In this document: piece by piece, positions 23,801 through 35,505 of the stretch | Numbering within the stretch: the first letter of the stretch is position 1 | Layout: every line of letters begins with the position of its first letter | Notes under the pieces: model-generated | The model's database searches: none | What the model was told of the DNA's origin: nothing | The model's input: the letters and a program-made list of their open reading frames with translations, nothing else | Assembly: GCA_032622095.1 (NCBI GenBank) | Contig: CP136069.1 | Span: forward strand, 119,962,126 to 120,026,125 | Origin: Siphonodentalium dalli | Lineage: Eukaryota > Mollusca > Scaphopoda > Gadilida > Siphonodentaliidae | DNA: 64,000 bases | Reading direction: 5' to 3' | Made by a program: the position numbers and the translations under genes

Positions 23801-24319
23801 GCACACACAATAACACTATTCATACACATAAGTCACCACTTATACATGTGTAAATGAAGAGGAAATGTTTTTGCATTTACCATTCACAATCATGTAACTC
23901 GTATATAAGAACCGTATCGGTAATTGCAGATTTACTGAAAATCTTGACAAACAATTTCCTCTGTTTGAAAACAATTTTTGTCAACATACACAATTTTCAC
24001 CCGAGAACATGTTTTAATCAGGGATGGATATCTTTAAATAACGGACGGCAAAGTTCGGTATAAAATTTCAGTTATATGCACCCTCGTGCAAATTTTTAAC
24101 TAAAGACCTTTTGTGCCCTTATATGACATTTGTATCAGTTAAAAACATATTATAATAATTTATAACTGCAAAAACACCATATTTATGTTACTGGGACCTC
24201 ATATGGGCCTTAGTAGAGATGATATTAAGCTATATGGCATGTTGCATATGGGGCGGTGTGGTGAAAAAATTCCTTCACGTCACCCTTCGGAAAGAACCTT
24301 CGAGAAATGTAAAACTGAA
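23801..24319. other. 3' flank of the XK-like gene
   Basis: AT-rich sequence that should hold the 3' UTR. I find no clear AATAAA in the first 250 bp. A 69-residue plus frame at 23854-24063 is probably UTR noise. Confidence 0.35.
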
Positions 24320-25460
24320 ATATATAAACTTCTCTTGATGTAACTAAAGCCAAGATCATTATGTGCATGGAAAAAGAGCAACTACCTCAAACATTAATGT
24401 GACTATCAATGGCTAGAATATAACTGTCATCACACTGTTCATCGGTGCATCAAGCCAATCAGTGAAATATTTGCATGTCTATCAACTCATATGATCTGTT
24501 TACTCTCACAACACCTAAAATATCCGAGTCTGGCATAGTGACTGTTTGTCATTTATTATAACAGAGGTTGCTCCAGTAGACTAACAAAAGTGTTAAGGCA
24601 TAATACTAGACGATGGGCTGGTTGACAGACTAATTGGGAAATGGTTAGAAATAATGGAATTGTGTGTATCCTGTACAATGACCTAAGTTTGCATACATAA
24701 TGTGTATAAGTAAACTTGTCCTGATGCAACTAATGCCTAGATCATTGTGTGCATGGAAAAAGAGCGAGCAACTTTCTCAAACATTAATGTGACTATCAAT
24801 GGGTAGAAAATATCTGTCATCAGTGCATCAAGCCAATTATTTGCATGTCTTTCAACTCAGATGATCTCTCACAAGACCGAAAGTATCCAAGTCTGGTATA
24901 GTGCTGTGACTGCTTGTCATCTATATATATAAACGAGTAGGATCTGACCGGATTTTTCTCTCAGACCCCTGGACCGAGTTCAACCAAATTCGGTGTGGTG
25001 ACTCGGGGTACCCTGGCGGATGTTATAATGGTATTAATTAAAAACAAATATTTAATAACTTTAAAAAAAAATAAAATTGGTTTTGTTAAATTGAGCAAGG
25101 AATTCAATCTTTAAAAATAAATATTTTAAAACAATATATATAAATCAAAATGTTTCAATGACCAAATGTGCTTCAAGCGCACAAAGGGTCAACCGCTAGG
25201 TGAAGGCTCTGTCTAAGATCAAAATGTGTGCGAAGTCCAACAAAGGTGGCCACACGTATCTTCGATGCTGAATATAGACTCCCAAAGGGAGCCTGTTTCA
25301 GCTAGTTTAGTATAATAGAAGTAAGTTGCTCCAGTAGACTAACATAAGTGGTATGGAATATGTTAGATAATGGGCTGGTTGACAGACTAATCAGGAAATA
25401 GTTAGAAATTATGAAATTTTGTGTATTCTGAATAATGACCTATCTAGGTTTACAGATGAT
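24320..25460 (+). repeat. Tandem duplication (~380 bp unit), second copy interrupted by a Helitron
   Basis: AAGAGCAACTACCTCAAACA, GCATCAAGCCAAT, GAGTCTGGCATAGTG, TTGCTCCAGTAGACTAACA and GGGCTGGTTGACAGACTAAT occur in order from 24330. The same sequence order appears from 24715 with modest divergence. The only large difference is a 386 bp block at 24920-25305 in the second copy. Confidence 0.88.
24920..25305 (+). mobile_element. Non-autonomous Helitron, 386 bp, with empty site nearby
   Basis: The start is TCTATATATATAAACGAG (24920) and the end is GACTCCCAAAGGGAGCC (hairpin), GTTTCAG, then CTAG (25302-25305). TC at the 5' end, a hairpin about 10 nt from a CTAG end, and insertion between A (24919) and T (25306) without target duplication are the Helitron hallmarks. 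The uninterrupted paralogous site is at 24548-24556 (GTCA|TTTAT), which fixes both boundaries. No protein is encoded. Confidence 0.85.
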
Positions 25461-25510
25461 CAGCAATTTATAAAACTTTTTTTCTTCAATTAAAACAACT
25501 TCTGAAACAG

Positions 25511-25746
25511 GTTAAACTGTTATTTGAACTAATTGAGATCATTCCCAGTCATAAGAGTGATATCAGTAGAGTTTTATGAGAATGTAGACCAATTTTAGTG
25601 AAATTTGGGGGGGGGGGGGTTGTAAAACAATTGAGACTAAAAACATATTTTTTTTGCAGGTTTGTGGTGGTGGGTCCCCGAAAATGCCAGATCAAAAAAA
25701 GCGGCATACCTTCCTGCAAATTTTTTACTACCCCCCCCCCCCCCCT
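25511..25746. repeat. Dispersed repeat with poly-G and poly-C tracts, copy 2
   Basis: It begins GGTTAAACTGTTATTTGAAC and follows copy 1 (5929-6095) closely. It has a G run near 25608, an extra segment with TTTGTGGTGGTGGGTCCCCG, and a C run of about 15 near 25731. The longer interior probably represents the fuller form of this family. Confidence 0.78.
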
Positions 25747-25749
25747 ATT

Positions 25750-27039
25750 ATATGCAGGAAAACAAAACAAAAAATAATATATTTTGCTAAATGCGCATCT
25801 GAGTCATTCTAGTTTTCTATTCAATGATGCTTGTCACCTGTTCAGTATATCCAAAAAAACTTGAACAGCCATGTCCTTTAGCCTCATATGCGAAATTTGA
25901 GACACGGAACTCCAAAAACATGCACATACTGTACACGCAGTTTCAAAAGAGGTATCCGTTCATTGTTGATTATTAATTACACAATCATGTACATAGATAT
26001 ATTTTGTGAATTACACATTGCCGTACATTTTATGTTGGTTCTTGTTGCCGCGTCAAATATAAATATGAACATGTACCCACCCCTGGTCAAGTGGTCCTGC
26101 TAATGTATGCCATGACGCGTTTGGGTCCTGCTAAATTGTTATGATGCTGTTAGGGCAAACTGATTCTGTTAACAAAACGTGCCGTAATATTTTTTTAATT
26201 TTTCGCGGTGTTCCGATAATGTGAACATATACAGGAAATTTATTTTTAACACCAGTTGGTTGTACTATTTGTTATAAATCGACTATAATCAAGATGGTTG
26301 TTCACTCCATTTAGGAAACACCAGCGTAGGCATTATTCTATTTTTCAAAAATATATATGTACTTGAATGTTTCATATGCGTTTTTCTCAAATCGCTCGGA
26401 TTAGCCAAACAAATGACATCTTTAGAAAACATAGCGTTACTTTTTCGTAACGGCATCAGTTTGTCCTACCCGCATCATAGCAATTCAGCAGGACAACCAG
26501 CATCATAGCATATTAGTAGGACCACTTGACCAGGGGTGGTACTTCTAATCCAAAGCCGGTTTCATTACACGTGGCGATATATGATTGTTTCCTGTATTCG
26601 CATTATTGGTGTGTTGTTTCTTGTGTCCAATACTCTAGAGAGACGACAATACCTGTACAGTGACAGTAGTCCAATGTTGTATCATGTATATCATCATGGG
26701 TTCCTTTGGGTATATTTATTTTCCGCGTCCAATCTCATTTTGGTTGCTATTGTTGATATTAAAATCCGTATGGACCCGTTTTAATGATGCCTGTCCAATT
26801 TGATTCCATAAAGCCACCATATGTACACATTTTGTATCCCAGACAGATATGTGATCGGACTCATGAGTCCATTAACATGAAGTTTTGATTGCCAAATATC
26901 GACTTTCAAAATAGGAATTGAATATTTGTCAGCCTAGCAAAAAATCCAAAATTATCTGCGTTCACTCAATAAAGTACTTGTGTTAATAGAACATTCCCAA
27001 ACCTCACTCAAATTATAAATTATACATACTCGGTTCCAC
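25750..27039. other. Intergenic, no recognised gene
   Basis: Short plus frames at 25888-26103 and 26536-26784 have hydrophobic stretches but no recognised domain. A word pair CACCCCTGGTCAAGTGGTCC (26080 region) and GGACCACTTGACCAGGGGTG (26519-26538) forms an exact 20 bp inverted repeat 0.43 kb apart. It may mark the ends of a roughly 460 bp foldback element. Confidence 0.45.
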
Positions 27040-27210
27040 CCACACTTGGATATACAGCAAAATAGTCCTTGTATACCTGCATATCGCCATGAACACCTCA
27101 CCCATGACCATATAGACACTCCTTGTATAACTAGTCACACCATTCGTGATAATACTTCATGTATACCTATTCACATCACATGTGACCACACAGTCAGTCC
27201 ATGACTACCG
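27040..27210 (+). repeat. Small block of the 40-50 bp minisatellite
   Basis: The words CACCTCACCCATGACCATAT, CACTCCTTGTATA and CACATGTGACCACACAGTCA match the unit of the array at 6190-6850. About four diverged units. Confidence 0.5.
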
Positions 27211-27659
27211 TTTTTACAAACGTCATGTATTAAGTTGATAAATGTGGATAAATTTTAACGCTCATTTGTGAGATTAGCCACATAAATTTGTCCCGCTCAG
27301 CTCAGTTTCGAAGTTCTGCATGCTCATTTCCGTTCAGAAACATGGCCAGAATCTCACTAGAAGTTTTGTTGGCAAAATTCCATACTGCATCCATTAAAAT
27401 GGATTTGTCATGCCCCATAAGCTACTGGGACAACCAGAATAGAACCTATAGTTTTTACTTTAATAACCAAGTAGGTAACAATTTGCTACCTTTTGCTCGG
27501 AACAGCAGAGAATGTTTGGGATATATGTGAAAAACCAACTTGTTAGGTCCATCAGAAATGTTAGTATTCAATCTATATAAGACAGAATAGTAATTTTTTG
27601 TGATCAACCACAACTTGTATGTAGTTGCATGGCACGCAGCATGGGGCAATATTTATCAT

Positions 27660-28990
27660 TTTCCACATTTTGGCCTCCATTTGAGCAGCCATTTTGAGCC
27701 AAAGTGACAATTTTGGTACTAGTGAGTTGGAATATGCATAAGAAATGGAATGTTTCACTAAAATTGCACAGTTCTGCCCATGTCTTGATGAAATATGACT
27801 AGAAATCCCAATGGTGACTTTTGGTCAAATTTTATACTGCTTTTTGTAAAATCGAATTTTTGAGGGATCAGAAGGGTTTCTGACTCCATGAATGGCATAT
27901 TTCATTACTCCAGTGGATAGTTAACATGAACAATACACCATAAAACCACAATTATCAACCAGTACCAAACAGCATAAACTGATCCTAAAGATATTAGAGA
28001 AAAAAATATCAAATTTTCCACTGCCGGCGACTGCCAAAATGAGCCAAAGTGACAATTTTGGTACTAATGAGTTTGAATATATATAAAAAAAATTGAATGC
28101 TTCAGTAAAATTGCACAGTTCTGCCCATTTCTTGATGAAATATGACTAGAAATCCCAATAGTGATTTTTGGTCAAATTTTATACCGCATTCTGTAAAATC
28201 GAATTTTTGAGGGATCAGAAGGGTTAAATGAGGCTTAACTCCATGAGTGCAGTAAATGACAAACCAGCTAATTAGGTCTACCGATGTACATCACACCTGC
28301 TTTGTTCAATTAATTAGCCCTATTGTATACCAGTGTGACTCTACAGCCATTGTCTGCAGCAATCCCAATTCAATTTAATCATAATTGAAGTTGGCTAGCC
28401 TATTTATTCATATTAGAACATTTCATTGTCTGTATCACAAGTTTATTGCCATTCATGTTGTATTCCACAGCTGTGTGTTGCTATCTGTGTCCACTGCCAT
28501 ACTATACATACACACTACCACTAACATAACACATGACATAATTGTACTAACTTTCTAATATGTTGTTTGTATCTTTGCAAACTCCACAGTATGAGACTAT
28601 GAGTATCCAATAGCCATCCATATGGATATTTTAGTAAAAGTAATCAAAAAGTAATCAAAATGTAATCATGATTACAGGTACATTTTAAAGTAATCGATTA
28701 CGATTACTTGTAATCAAGAAATGTCATGATTACTGATTACAGACGATTACTCCAAATTTTGTAATCGATTACTTTGATTACGATTACTGATTACGATTAC
28801 CCCAACCCTGCTCCAAGAATGGCATATTTCATTGCTCCAGTGGTCAGTTAACATGAATAATACAACATAAAGTCACAATTATCAACCAATACCAAACAGC
28901 ATAAACTGATCTTAAAGATATTAGAGAAAGAAGTAAAATGGTCCACTTCCAGCTGCCATTTTGGCAGCCATCTTGGGCGGTGAGTTCCAA
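27660..28990 (+). repeat. Tandem repeat, ~345 bp unit, interrupted
   Basis: GAGCCAAAGTGACAATTTTG recurs at 27696 and 28041. GAAATATGACTAGAAATCCC, AATTTTTGAGGGATCAGAAG and GGCATATTTCATT also recur in register. The second unit is broken at 28246 and resumes at 28811, so about two and a half units are present. No coding potential. Confidence 0.85.
28247..28810. mobile_element. 564 bp insertion in the tandem repeat, possible hAT-type
   Basis: It is flanked by CTCCATGA (28239-28246) and CTCCAAGA (28811-28818), a 7/8 match at the point where the unit is interrupted; intact units read CTCCATGAATGG. The right part is packed with GTAATC/GATTAC words (28640-28800) and ends CCCCAACCCTG, which in reverse is CAGGGTTGGGG, a hAT-like terminus. 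The left end does not show the matching inverted repeat, so it may be truncated. Confidence 0.5.
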
Positions 28991-29254
28991 TTTTATAATA
29001 TACTGGTAGCATTTTATCTTATCTTTACAAAATATATACATTTAGATACATATGAAATAGTATAATTTGATTGTTGCGCGTTACGTTCATCGTGTGCAGA
29101 CTATGTATTTTAGTGGAGTCGCTTAGCGCACAATAACAGAAGAATCGTTCACTTCCGGATTAAAGCACAAAACTTCGCACATATATTGTCAACTATATCC
29201 CTAACCATAATGCAGCTGGTTCCAGCTTTCGGTTTAATGGAACCCGTTAAAATC

Positions 29255-29485
29255 AAGTGGTTATTATTGTTAATAGTAACCACTTGATTTTCGAGTTATC
29301 CATCTTACAACCGCAATTTGTCCGTTTGAGAACGTGGTTCTGGACAAGTTCTGGTCCACAAACAATAGAAACAGCTGAGCTTTGATGGGTGGGTTCCTCG
29401 ATTCGAATCAAATATTTTTTTTACCATCGAAGCCAAAGAAATAGTAATTTAGGAACGTCTGATCGGATTGAGTACCTTTCAAATT
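29255..29485. mobile_element. TTAA-family repeat, right-end fragment
   Basis: It shares CCACTTGATTTTCGAGTTAT, GAGCTTTGATGGGTGGGTTC and CGGATTGAGTACCTTT with other copies. An 18 bp inverted duplication, AAATCAAGTGGTTA / TAACCACTTGATTT, sits at its left edge (about 29250-29292). Confidence 0.65.
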
Positions 29486-29908
29486 TAAAACATATTGTGT
29501 AGACTTTACACACATTTGTTCTAAGAGTGAAAGTTTCAAAATTGTTAGGGAAATTTTTTCAAATCGGACGGACATCTTTAATATATACCGCTCCACGGAC
29601 TCATTCAAATCCGACTAAATTCCACTTAAGAAAGTTATAGACCCATTTACTTGCTAAACAAAGGTTTATCTCAAATGATATAAAACTACTACGATATAAT
29701 AACTAAACTATCAATATGAGAAGTGTATATGTTCGAGGTTATTATGCAACAGTTCAACTTAAAGGGGCACTTTGATTATTGCGATATAACCAAGAAGCGG
29801 GCCCCGTTGGTTCAGAGTGCCCGGATGAAGATAATTAATCGAGTGTGCTTCTCGCAGTACGAGCTAACTGCATGGCCTCCTAATAGCTATATCCTGATAC
29901 CGGAGTAC

Positions 29909-29993
29909 GATGCGTATGTCTCTTTGGAAAGCAGACGAAATTCCTAAACGATGTACATCTGTTAGGAATTTCGTCGGCTTTTCAAAGAGACAG
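29909..29993. repeat. 30 bp inverted repeat hairpin
   Basis: GTCTCTTTGGAAAGC, then AGACGAAATTCCTAA, is followed after about 14 bp by the reverse complement TTAGGAATTTCGTCGG, CTTTTCAAAGAGAC, with about two mismatches over 30 bp. It overlaps the end of an unassigned 74-residue plus frame (29723-29947). Confidence 0.75.
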
Positions 29994-30120
29994 GCTATTT
30001 GGCCATGCGTTTGTCACAACAGACCTGTTTCTTGCGTGCATGCATAATTCGTGTTTTATTGATAGTAATGATGAAAAGAGTAATGGCTTGTATTAATCGA
30101 ATAATATAAATGAAGTTAGT

Positions 30121-30378
30121 TTGCCGCATCGTAATCAGGATGGACTTTATTTTACCTGCAGCTACGGACTGTTCATTCTTGAAAGTGCAGCCTATACTCG
30201 TATAGTAAAACTCGAAATTATGCTTTCAAGATTCATATCAAGGCGACGTCCAGACGCGGGATGTTGGTCAGTTTCTGTGCCGAGGCTAGGGACGTACATT
30301 AGCGATGGCGGGGTTGTTGACGGGGTGTCACGCGTGCAAATATATACATGTAGTGACATTAGCACTAACCTTTACTAA
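30121..30378 (+). other. Short unassigned frame
   Basis: An 85-residue plus frame in a locally GC-richer patch between repeats. There is no recognised domain, and only weak reasons to think it is coding. Confidence 0.12.
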
Positions 30379-30473
30379 TAAAAATAAATTGAGTTCGTGT
30401 GTCTGTCCGGAAAAAGGCGACAAAACGACTTAACCCCTCTGAAAATGTGGTCATAGGGTCATATCATACACGT

Positions 30474-32474
30474 AACCCGGGGATTAAGGGCGCTAATAAT
30501 GTTTATGACTTTGGCTATATATAGGCGATCAAACGGAGTGGCAGATCGGCAGATTAAAAAAAAAATCGAAATGTTTTTGAATTTGGGAATAGATTTTTAC
30601 AATTTGTTTTGCTTCATCCTATTTTATGGATGTTAGTGTTGAAGACTATTATAATATTTAAGGAAGGGGCAGTCCTGTCAACAAATTTGGTATTTTGAAA
30701 AAAAATTGATTTTGAAGCCATTTTCACCAAGCTTGGTGTTATTTCTTTAAAATGGGGAATTTGACCCTAAAAATAATATAATAAAAAAAATTCCCGGACC
30801 CCTGTGTCTTATATATATGTACTTTTAGTATTATGACCAATTTGTGCCAGGGGCCAGTGGTAGTACTATTCATGTGTGTTTCCGAATACGTTGTTCGAAT
30901 AAATAGGATTATCATTATTTGTGGCTGAGACATGAGAAGCTGCATAATTTGATAAATAAAACGCTATTTCAGAATGCATTTTAGCTCAAGCTGCTGAACA
31001 TGAAAATTCAAGTTGAGATATTGCCAATTTTCCATGGGTTGGTATCCATCGCCAGTGGTTTCCGAACATAAGTACGTCCGTCAACAATTTCCATTGGCAT
31101 AGGCTACAGGTTGTAACTTTGGTCGGATCATTATGAAATTAGGCATGACTGTTGGAATTGGTAACATATAGATTGGGAACGAGTCATTTTGTGGGCCAGT
31201 CGGCAAAAACATGCATCATATATCTCAAATTTCAATCTATATAGTATACGGGCTAGATTCCGCCATGCACCGAAAGCGTCAAAATGTGCGATATTAGCGC
31301 ATGTTTCGGCGCGCCGAAAGCGACAAAACGTGCGCCGTAACGACGCACATTTTGTCGCTTTCGGCGCGTTACTAATGGCGCACTTTTTGTCGCTTTCTGC
31401 GCGTCGAAACATGCGTTAATATCGCACATTTTGTCGTTTTCGGCATCTAGCCCGTATACTATATATAGATTGAAATTTGAGATATATGTTTCCTAATGTT
31501 CCTAATAGTATTCCATACCAATGATATTCCAACCCGGGGATTAAGGGCGCTGATAATGTTTATAACTGTTGCTATATATATAGGCGATCAAACGGACGGG
31601 CAGATCGGCAGATTATTAAAAAATCGATCATTTTTTGGAATTTGGGAATGGATTTTTGAAACTTGTTTTGCTTTATCCCATTTTATGGATGTTAGTTTTA
31701 AAGACTATTATACTATTTAAGGAAGGGGCAGTCCTGTCAACACATTTGGTATTTTGAAAAAATTGTGATTTTGAAGCCATTTTCACCAAGCTTGGTGTTA
31801 TTTCTTTAAAGTGGGGAATGTGACCCTAAAAATAATATAATAACAAAAAATTCCGGACCCCCAGGGACCCCTGTGTCTGATATATATGTACTTTTAGTAT
31901 TATGACCATTTTGTGCCAGGGACCGGTGGTTGTACTATTCATTTGTGTTTCCGAATACGTTGTTCGAATAAATAGGATTATCATTATTTATGACTGAGAC
32001 ATGAGAAGCTGCATAATTTGATATGTAAGACTCTATTTCAGCATGCATTTTAGCTCAAGCTGCTGAATATGAAAATTCAAGTTGAGATATTGCCAATTTG
32101 CCATGGTTTGGTATACCCATCGCCAATCACTGTGGTTTGCGAACATAAGTACGTCCGTCGACAATTGCCATTGGCATAGGCTACAGGTTGTAACTTTGGT
32201 CGGATCATTGTGAAATTTGCCATGACTGTTGACATTGGTAACATGTAGATTGGGAACGAGTCATTTTGTGGGCCAGTCGGCAAAAACATGCATCATATAT
32301 CTCAAATTTCAATCTATATAGTATACGGTCTAGATTCCGCCATGCACCGTAACGACGCACATTTGTCGCTTTCGGCGCGTTACTAATGGCACACTTTTTG
32401 TCGCTTTCGGCGCGCACCGAAAGCGCCATTAGGAAGTGGCCATAATAGTATTCCATACAATTGATATTCTAATG
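30474..32474 (+). repeat. Direct tandem duplication, ~1.06 kb unit, two copies
   Basis: GGATTAAGGGCGCT at 30481 recurs at 31538. GGCGATCAAACGGA, GGAAGGGGCAGTCCTGTCAA, TTCACCAAGCTTGGTGTTAT, GAATACGTTGTTCGAATAAA and TAGGCTACAGGTTGTAACTT follow in the same order in both. The first copy is longer because its terminal foldback (31214-31488) is complete, while the second keeps a shortened version (about 32296-32440). Confidence 0.9.
31214..31488. mobile_element. 275 bp GC-rich foldback at the end of the tandem unit
   Basis: The outer arms are CATATATCTCAAATTTCAAT ... and its reverse complement, ending ATTGAAATTTGAGATATATG. Inner arms repeat the words CGAAAGCGACAAAA and TTTTGTCGCTTTCGGCGCG around a centre near 31331. 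The frames at 31131-31412 and 31189-31419 on opposite strands are mirror artefacts of the palindrome. Confidence 0.85.
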
Positions 32475-32639
32475 CAATTATTATGCTGATCGCCTCATCA
32501 TTCTTTGTGTCTGGCGAATTACAATTCATGCTAATGGCAGACATTTGTATATGGCGCTATCACAACGATCATGACATTTGGAACTTATTCCCTTCCCTAT
32601 ATATATATTCCTTATTTTCAAAAATGTCGCTTTCGGCTG

Positions 32640-32890
32640 ACTTGACGGCATGGGTGTGTGGCCCGCCCCAAATACCACATAGAAACACCCCGACCTCCAC
32701 CCATCACCCCCCGCGGGTGGTACCACCCCGAGGGGTGAAAATTGGGTATGGACCATTTTCGAGAATGGTAAGGATTTCGACCGATTTAACGGAATGTGTG
32801 GGTGGCCCGCCCTAAATACCACCTAAAAACACTCCTAGCCACCACGTATCACCCCCGGGTGGTAGGCCTACCTCCCAACCCAAAACATAT
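32640..32890 (+). repeat. ~144 bp tandem repeat, nearly two copies
   Basis: TGTGGCCCGCCCCAAATACC near 32655 recurs as GGTGGCCCGCCCTAAATACC near 32800. Each is followed by an ACACYCC...CACC block and a CCCCCGCGGGTGGTA / CCCCCGGGTGGTA motif. It is GC-rich relative to its surroundings. Short frames on both strands are repeat-driven. Confidence 0.75.
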
Positions 32891-32894
32891 AATA

Positions 32895-34122
32895 TATGGG
32901 AGGCCAAATTCACATTTAATAATGAATTGCCACATATTGTGCTTAAGCGCAAATAGGGCATTTACGCTTAAGCGTAATTAATTACGCTTAAGCGCAATCA
33001 ATTGCGCTTAAGCGTAATTGTGACTACTATCTAACCTACCCATAAACTATTAGCATGACCTGGTGTATCACCTAGCAACACAAGATGAGCATTGGGCTAA
33101 TTTTGACCTGTACTCAACAGTCAAACTGTGGGTATGTGTTCAACAAGGAGAATCCCCTAATTACATATTATCAGCATCCCTCTATCCAAAGAATTGATGT
33201 CGCCTTCCCGGAACTCTAGGAATGTTTTGTATGATGTTTTTAATGTATTTTTGCACAGATTTTAGCCTTTACTATGGTAATATCCTATACATGCATGCTG
33301 TGTCACTGCATGAGGGCTTTCTTACCTCATACAGTAATGCTCTATTTAATCGACTTCTTAACCACAGCAGAATTATGGGTAACTTTTCAGGATTTAGTCG
33401 GAAATATGGCTTGTTGCCATTCATCGAATAGCTCTCGAGAGCTTTCCGATGAATGGCAACAAGCCATATTTCCGACTAAATCCTGAAAAGTTATCCATAA
33501 TTCTGCTGTGGTTAAGGAGTCGATTAATTAGAGCATTAATGTATGGTTTACTTATTGACTTAAATCAGGGGGAAAAAACTCTATTTTCATATTATCAGCA
33601 TCCCTGCAGCTGATCCCTGTCCAAAAAATGGTGTGTAATTACTGGAGCTTTGATGTCTCAGTCCTGAAGCTCTAGTTTTTCTTATTAAATCAGCAGCTCT
33701 TGCACAAATCTATAGTATTTCCATGATCATATAGTGTGAATGTGGTGTCACCGAGGGCTTGCTTCCCTCATATGGTGTGCCTGTATACTCGAAAATTTAA
33801 GAAAATCAATGTCGCCCCGACTAATACAGAAAGTAATGCTATTGCAAGTAGCCCCAACTAATATATACCGAAGATAATATAATGCTATCACGAATCGCTC
33901 CAACTAAAACAGAAGGTGAGACTATTGCGAGTCAGCCATTTTGATAAAGAAGTTGGGCTAGCTCCCTACCCATCCAAACCAATGAAACCAAGAAGTGACA
34001 TGTCAATAGGAGTTAATGCTAAGTTATGGAGAAACCTATTTATTCACCAGGGGTGTTTTGTTACATATAACCATGAATTGCGCTTAAGCGCAAATAATTA
34101 AATGTGAATTTGGCCTCCCATA
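32895..34122. mobile_element. 1.2 kb TIR element with subterminal CTTAAG palindromes
   Basis: The ends are TATGGGAGGCCAAATTCACA (32895) and its reverse complement TGTGAATTTGGCCTCCCATA (ending 34122), extending to about 28 bp. Both are flanked by ATAATA (32889-32894 and 34123-34128), a possible 6 bp target duplication in AT-rich DNA. Next to the ends are several near-palindromes of the form TTACGCTTAAGCGTAATT (four near 32938-33018, one near 34076). A foldback MITE is nested inside (33332-33541). No transposase is recognised. Confidence 0.75.
33332..33541. mobile_element. 210 bp foldback MITE, TA target site (copy 2)
   Basis: Same family as 8810-9022: CAGTAATGCTC at the left, GAGCATTAATG at the right, TA on both flanks, and long arms through CCACAGCAGAATTATGGG and GGATTTAGTCGGAAATATGG. 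It is inserted inside the TATGGGAGG element and so is younger than it. Confidence 0.88.
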
Positions 34123-34954
34123 ATAATAGCTTACTAGAGACTGGGACTCATATAATATATAATAATATATTAGTCCCAGCTACATGTAGGTAGAAATGTG
34201 AACAGTAGACATCCTGAGATACAAACAATATATATTATTGATTGTTTGATTTTCCAACCAGTATTTAGTGGGGGAATGTGTTGTTTTTAGACCAACAGCA
34301 GTATATTCTTCTACTTTTGGTCCAAAGTTTGGTCGGAATGGCTATCGGTTGAACAATTTAGGTTTAGAGGGTGTCAGGTTGGACATTTCAGTTGGAAATG
34401 TTTGAGGTACCATTTGGAAAATTCAACTGGGGGGGGGGGGGGGTGCAAAGTAGTATTTCAAGAACATTTGACTTTGGTCTGGTTCAAGGTACGTACATTT
34501 GAAAATGTCAAGGTGGACAAACCCAAGTTTCCCAACCACCCACCAATGGGGACCATCTACATGTAGCCACCTCCCCGGTTATAAGGTATAAGACACATTG
34601 GCTACATGGATGCGACTAGAGATCTCCATTGTGGGGGGGGGGGGGGGTCTCCAACGATAACTTACTATTATTATCACAGCTCCCAGTTAGTGGCCAAGAC
34701 ATAAATGCTATTCTCTCCAGTCAATTATTTACCAGATCGACATACTTCTAAGTTAGGAATGAAATAGACAAGACAAGAGAAAAATGTAATCCTGTCCATT
34801 TTGGTCAATACATGTAGGGATTGTAGGCGATCACTACCATAAATATGGTAATATAATTTTTTGCCTCAAGGCGACATATCATATTTCTGAATGCCATGCT
34901 ACATGTAATTAAATATGAAATGTTCCAGATACCATAAAATCTCTTACAGGTACC
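34123..34954. other. Intergenic with hairpin and two poly-G tracts
   Basis: A hairpin TGGGACT...AGTCCCA occupies about 34141-34178. G runs of about 14 lie near 34430-34442 and 34634-34647. No gene recognised. Confidence 0.6.
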
Positions 34955-35505
34955 GGTACTTAATCCGATCAGAGGGTCCCCATATAATCACATTCCAACA
35001 ACAACATTTTTTGAAATGACGCTTCAGTTTTCAGAATCTAATAATTGCCCAAAAATAATGAAAAGCACCATCAACTATAGTATAAAATTGCACAAAACCT
35101 GTTATTTATCAACATTTTGTTCAACGAAATTTTACCGGTTTGTCAAATATCTGACACAAAAAGCCACTTGATTTTAGAGTTATCCATCTTTGCCCGCAAT
35201 TTGGTCAATGAAATTCTTCTCGATGACTTTCTATTTTGCCGGTTTGTCAAATATCTGACACAAAAAGCCACTTGATTTTAGAGTTATCCATCTTTGCCCG
35301 CAATTTGGTCAATGAAATTCTTCTCGTTGACTGTCTATTGGGCCACTTAAATTAAAATAATAGATTTATAACATCGATATCTGATCACTCTGAGCTGTGG
35401 TGGGTGGGTTCCTCGACTCGAATCAAATATTTTTTACCCCCGAAGTCAAGGAAATAGTAATTTGCGACCGTTAATTCGGATTGAGTACCTTTAAGATCTA
35501 ACAGC
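34955..35505. mobile_element. TTAA-family element with an internal ~102 bp tandem duplication
   Basis: The left end is degenerate (GGTACTTAATCCGATCAGAG) and the right end is CGGATTGAGTACCTTTAA near 35488-35505. Inside, CCGGTTTGTCAAATATCTGA ... CAATTTGGTCAATGAAATTC occurs twice, starting about 35136 and 35238. The shared interior words place it with the copy at 52391-52864. Confidence 0.75.

Noticed and set aside
31131-31419. Overlapping 93- and 76-residue frames on opposite strands
   Set aside because: They mirror each other through the GC-rich palindrome at 31214-31488 and carry no domain.
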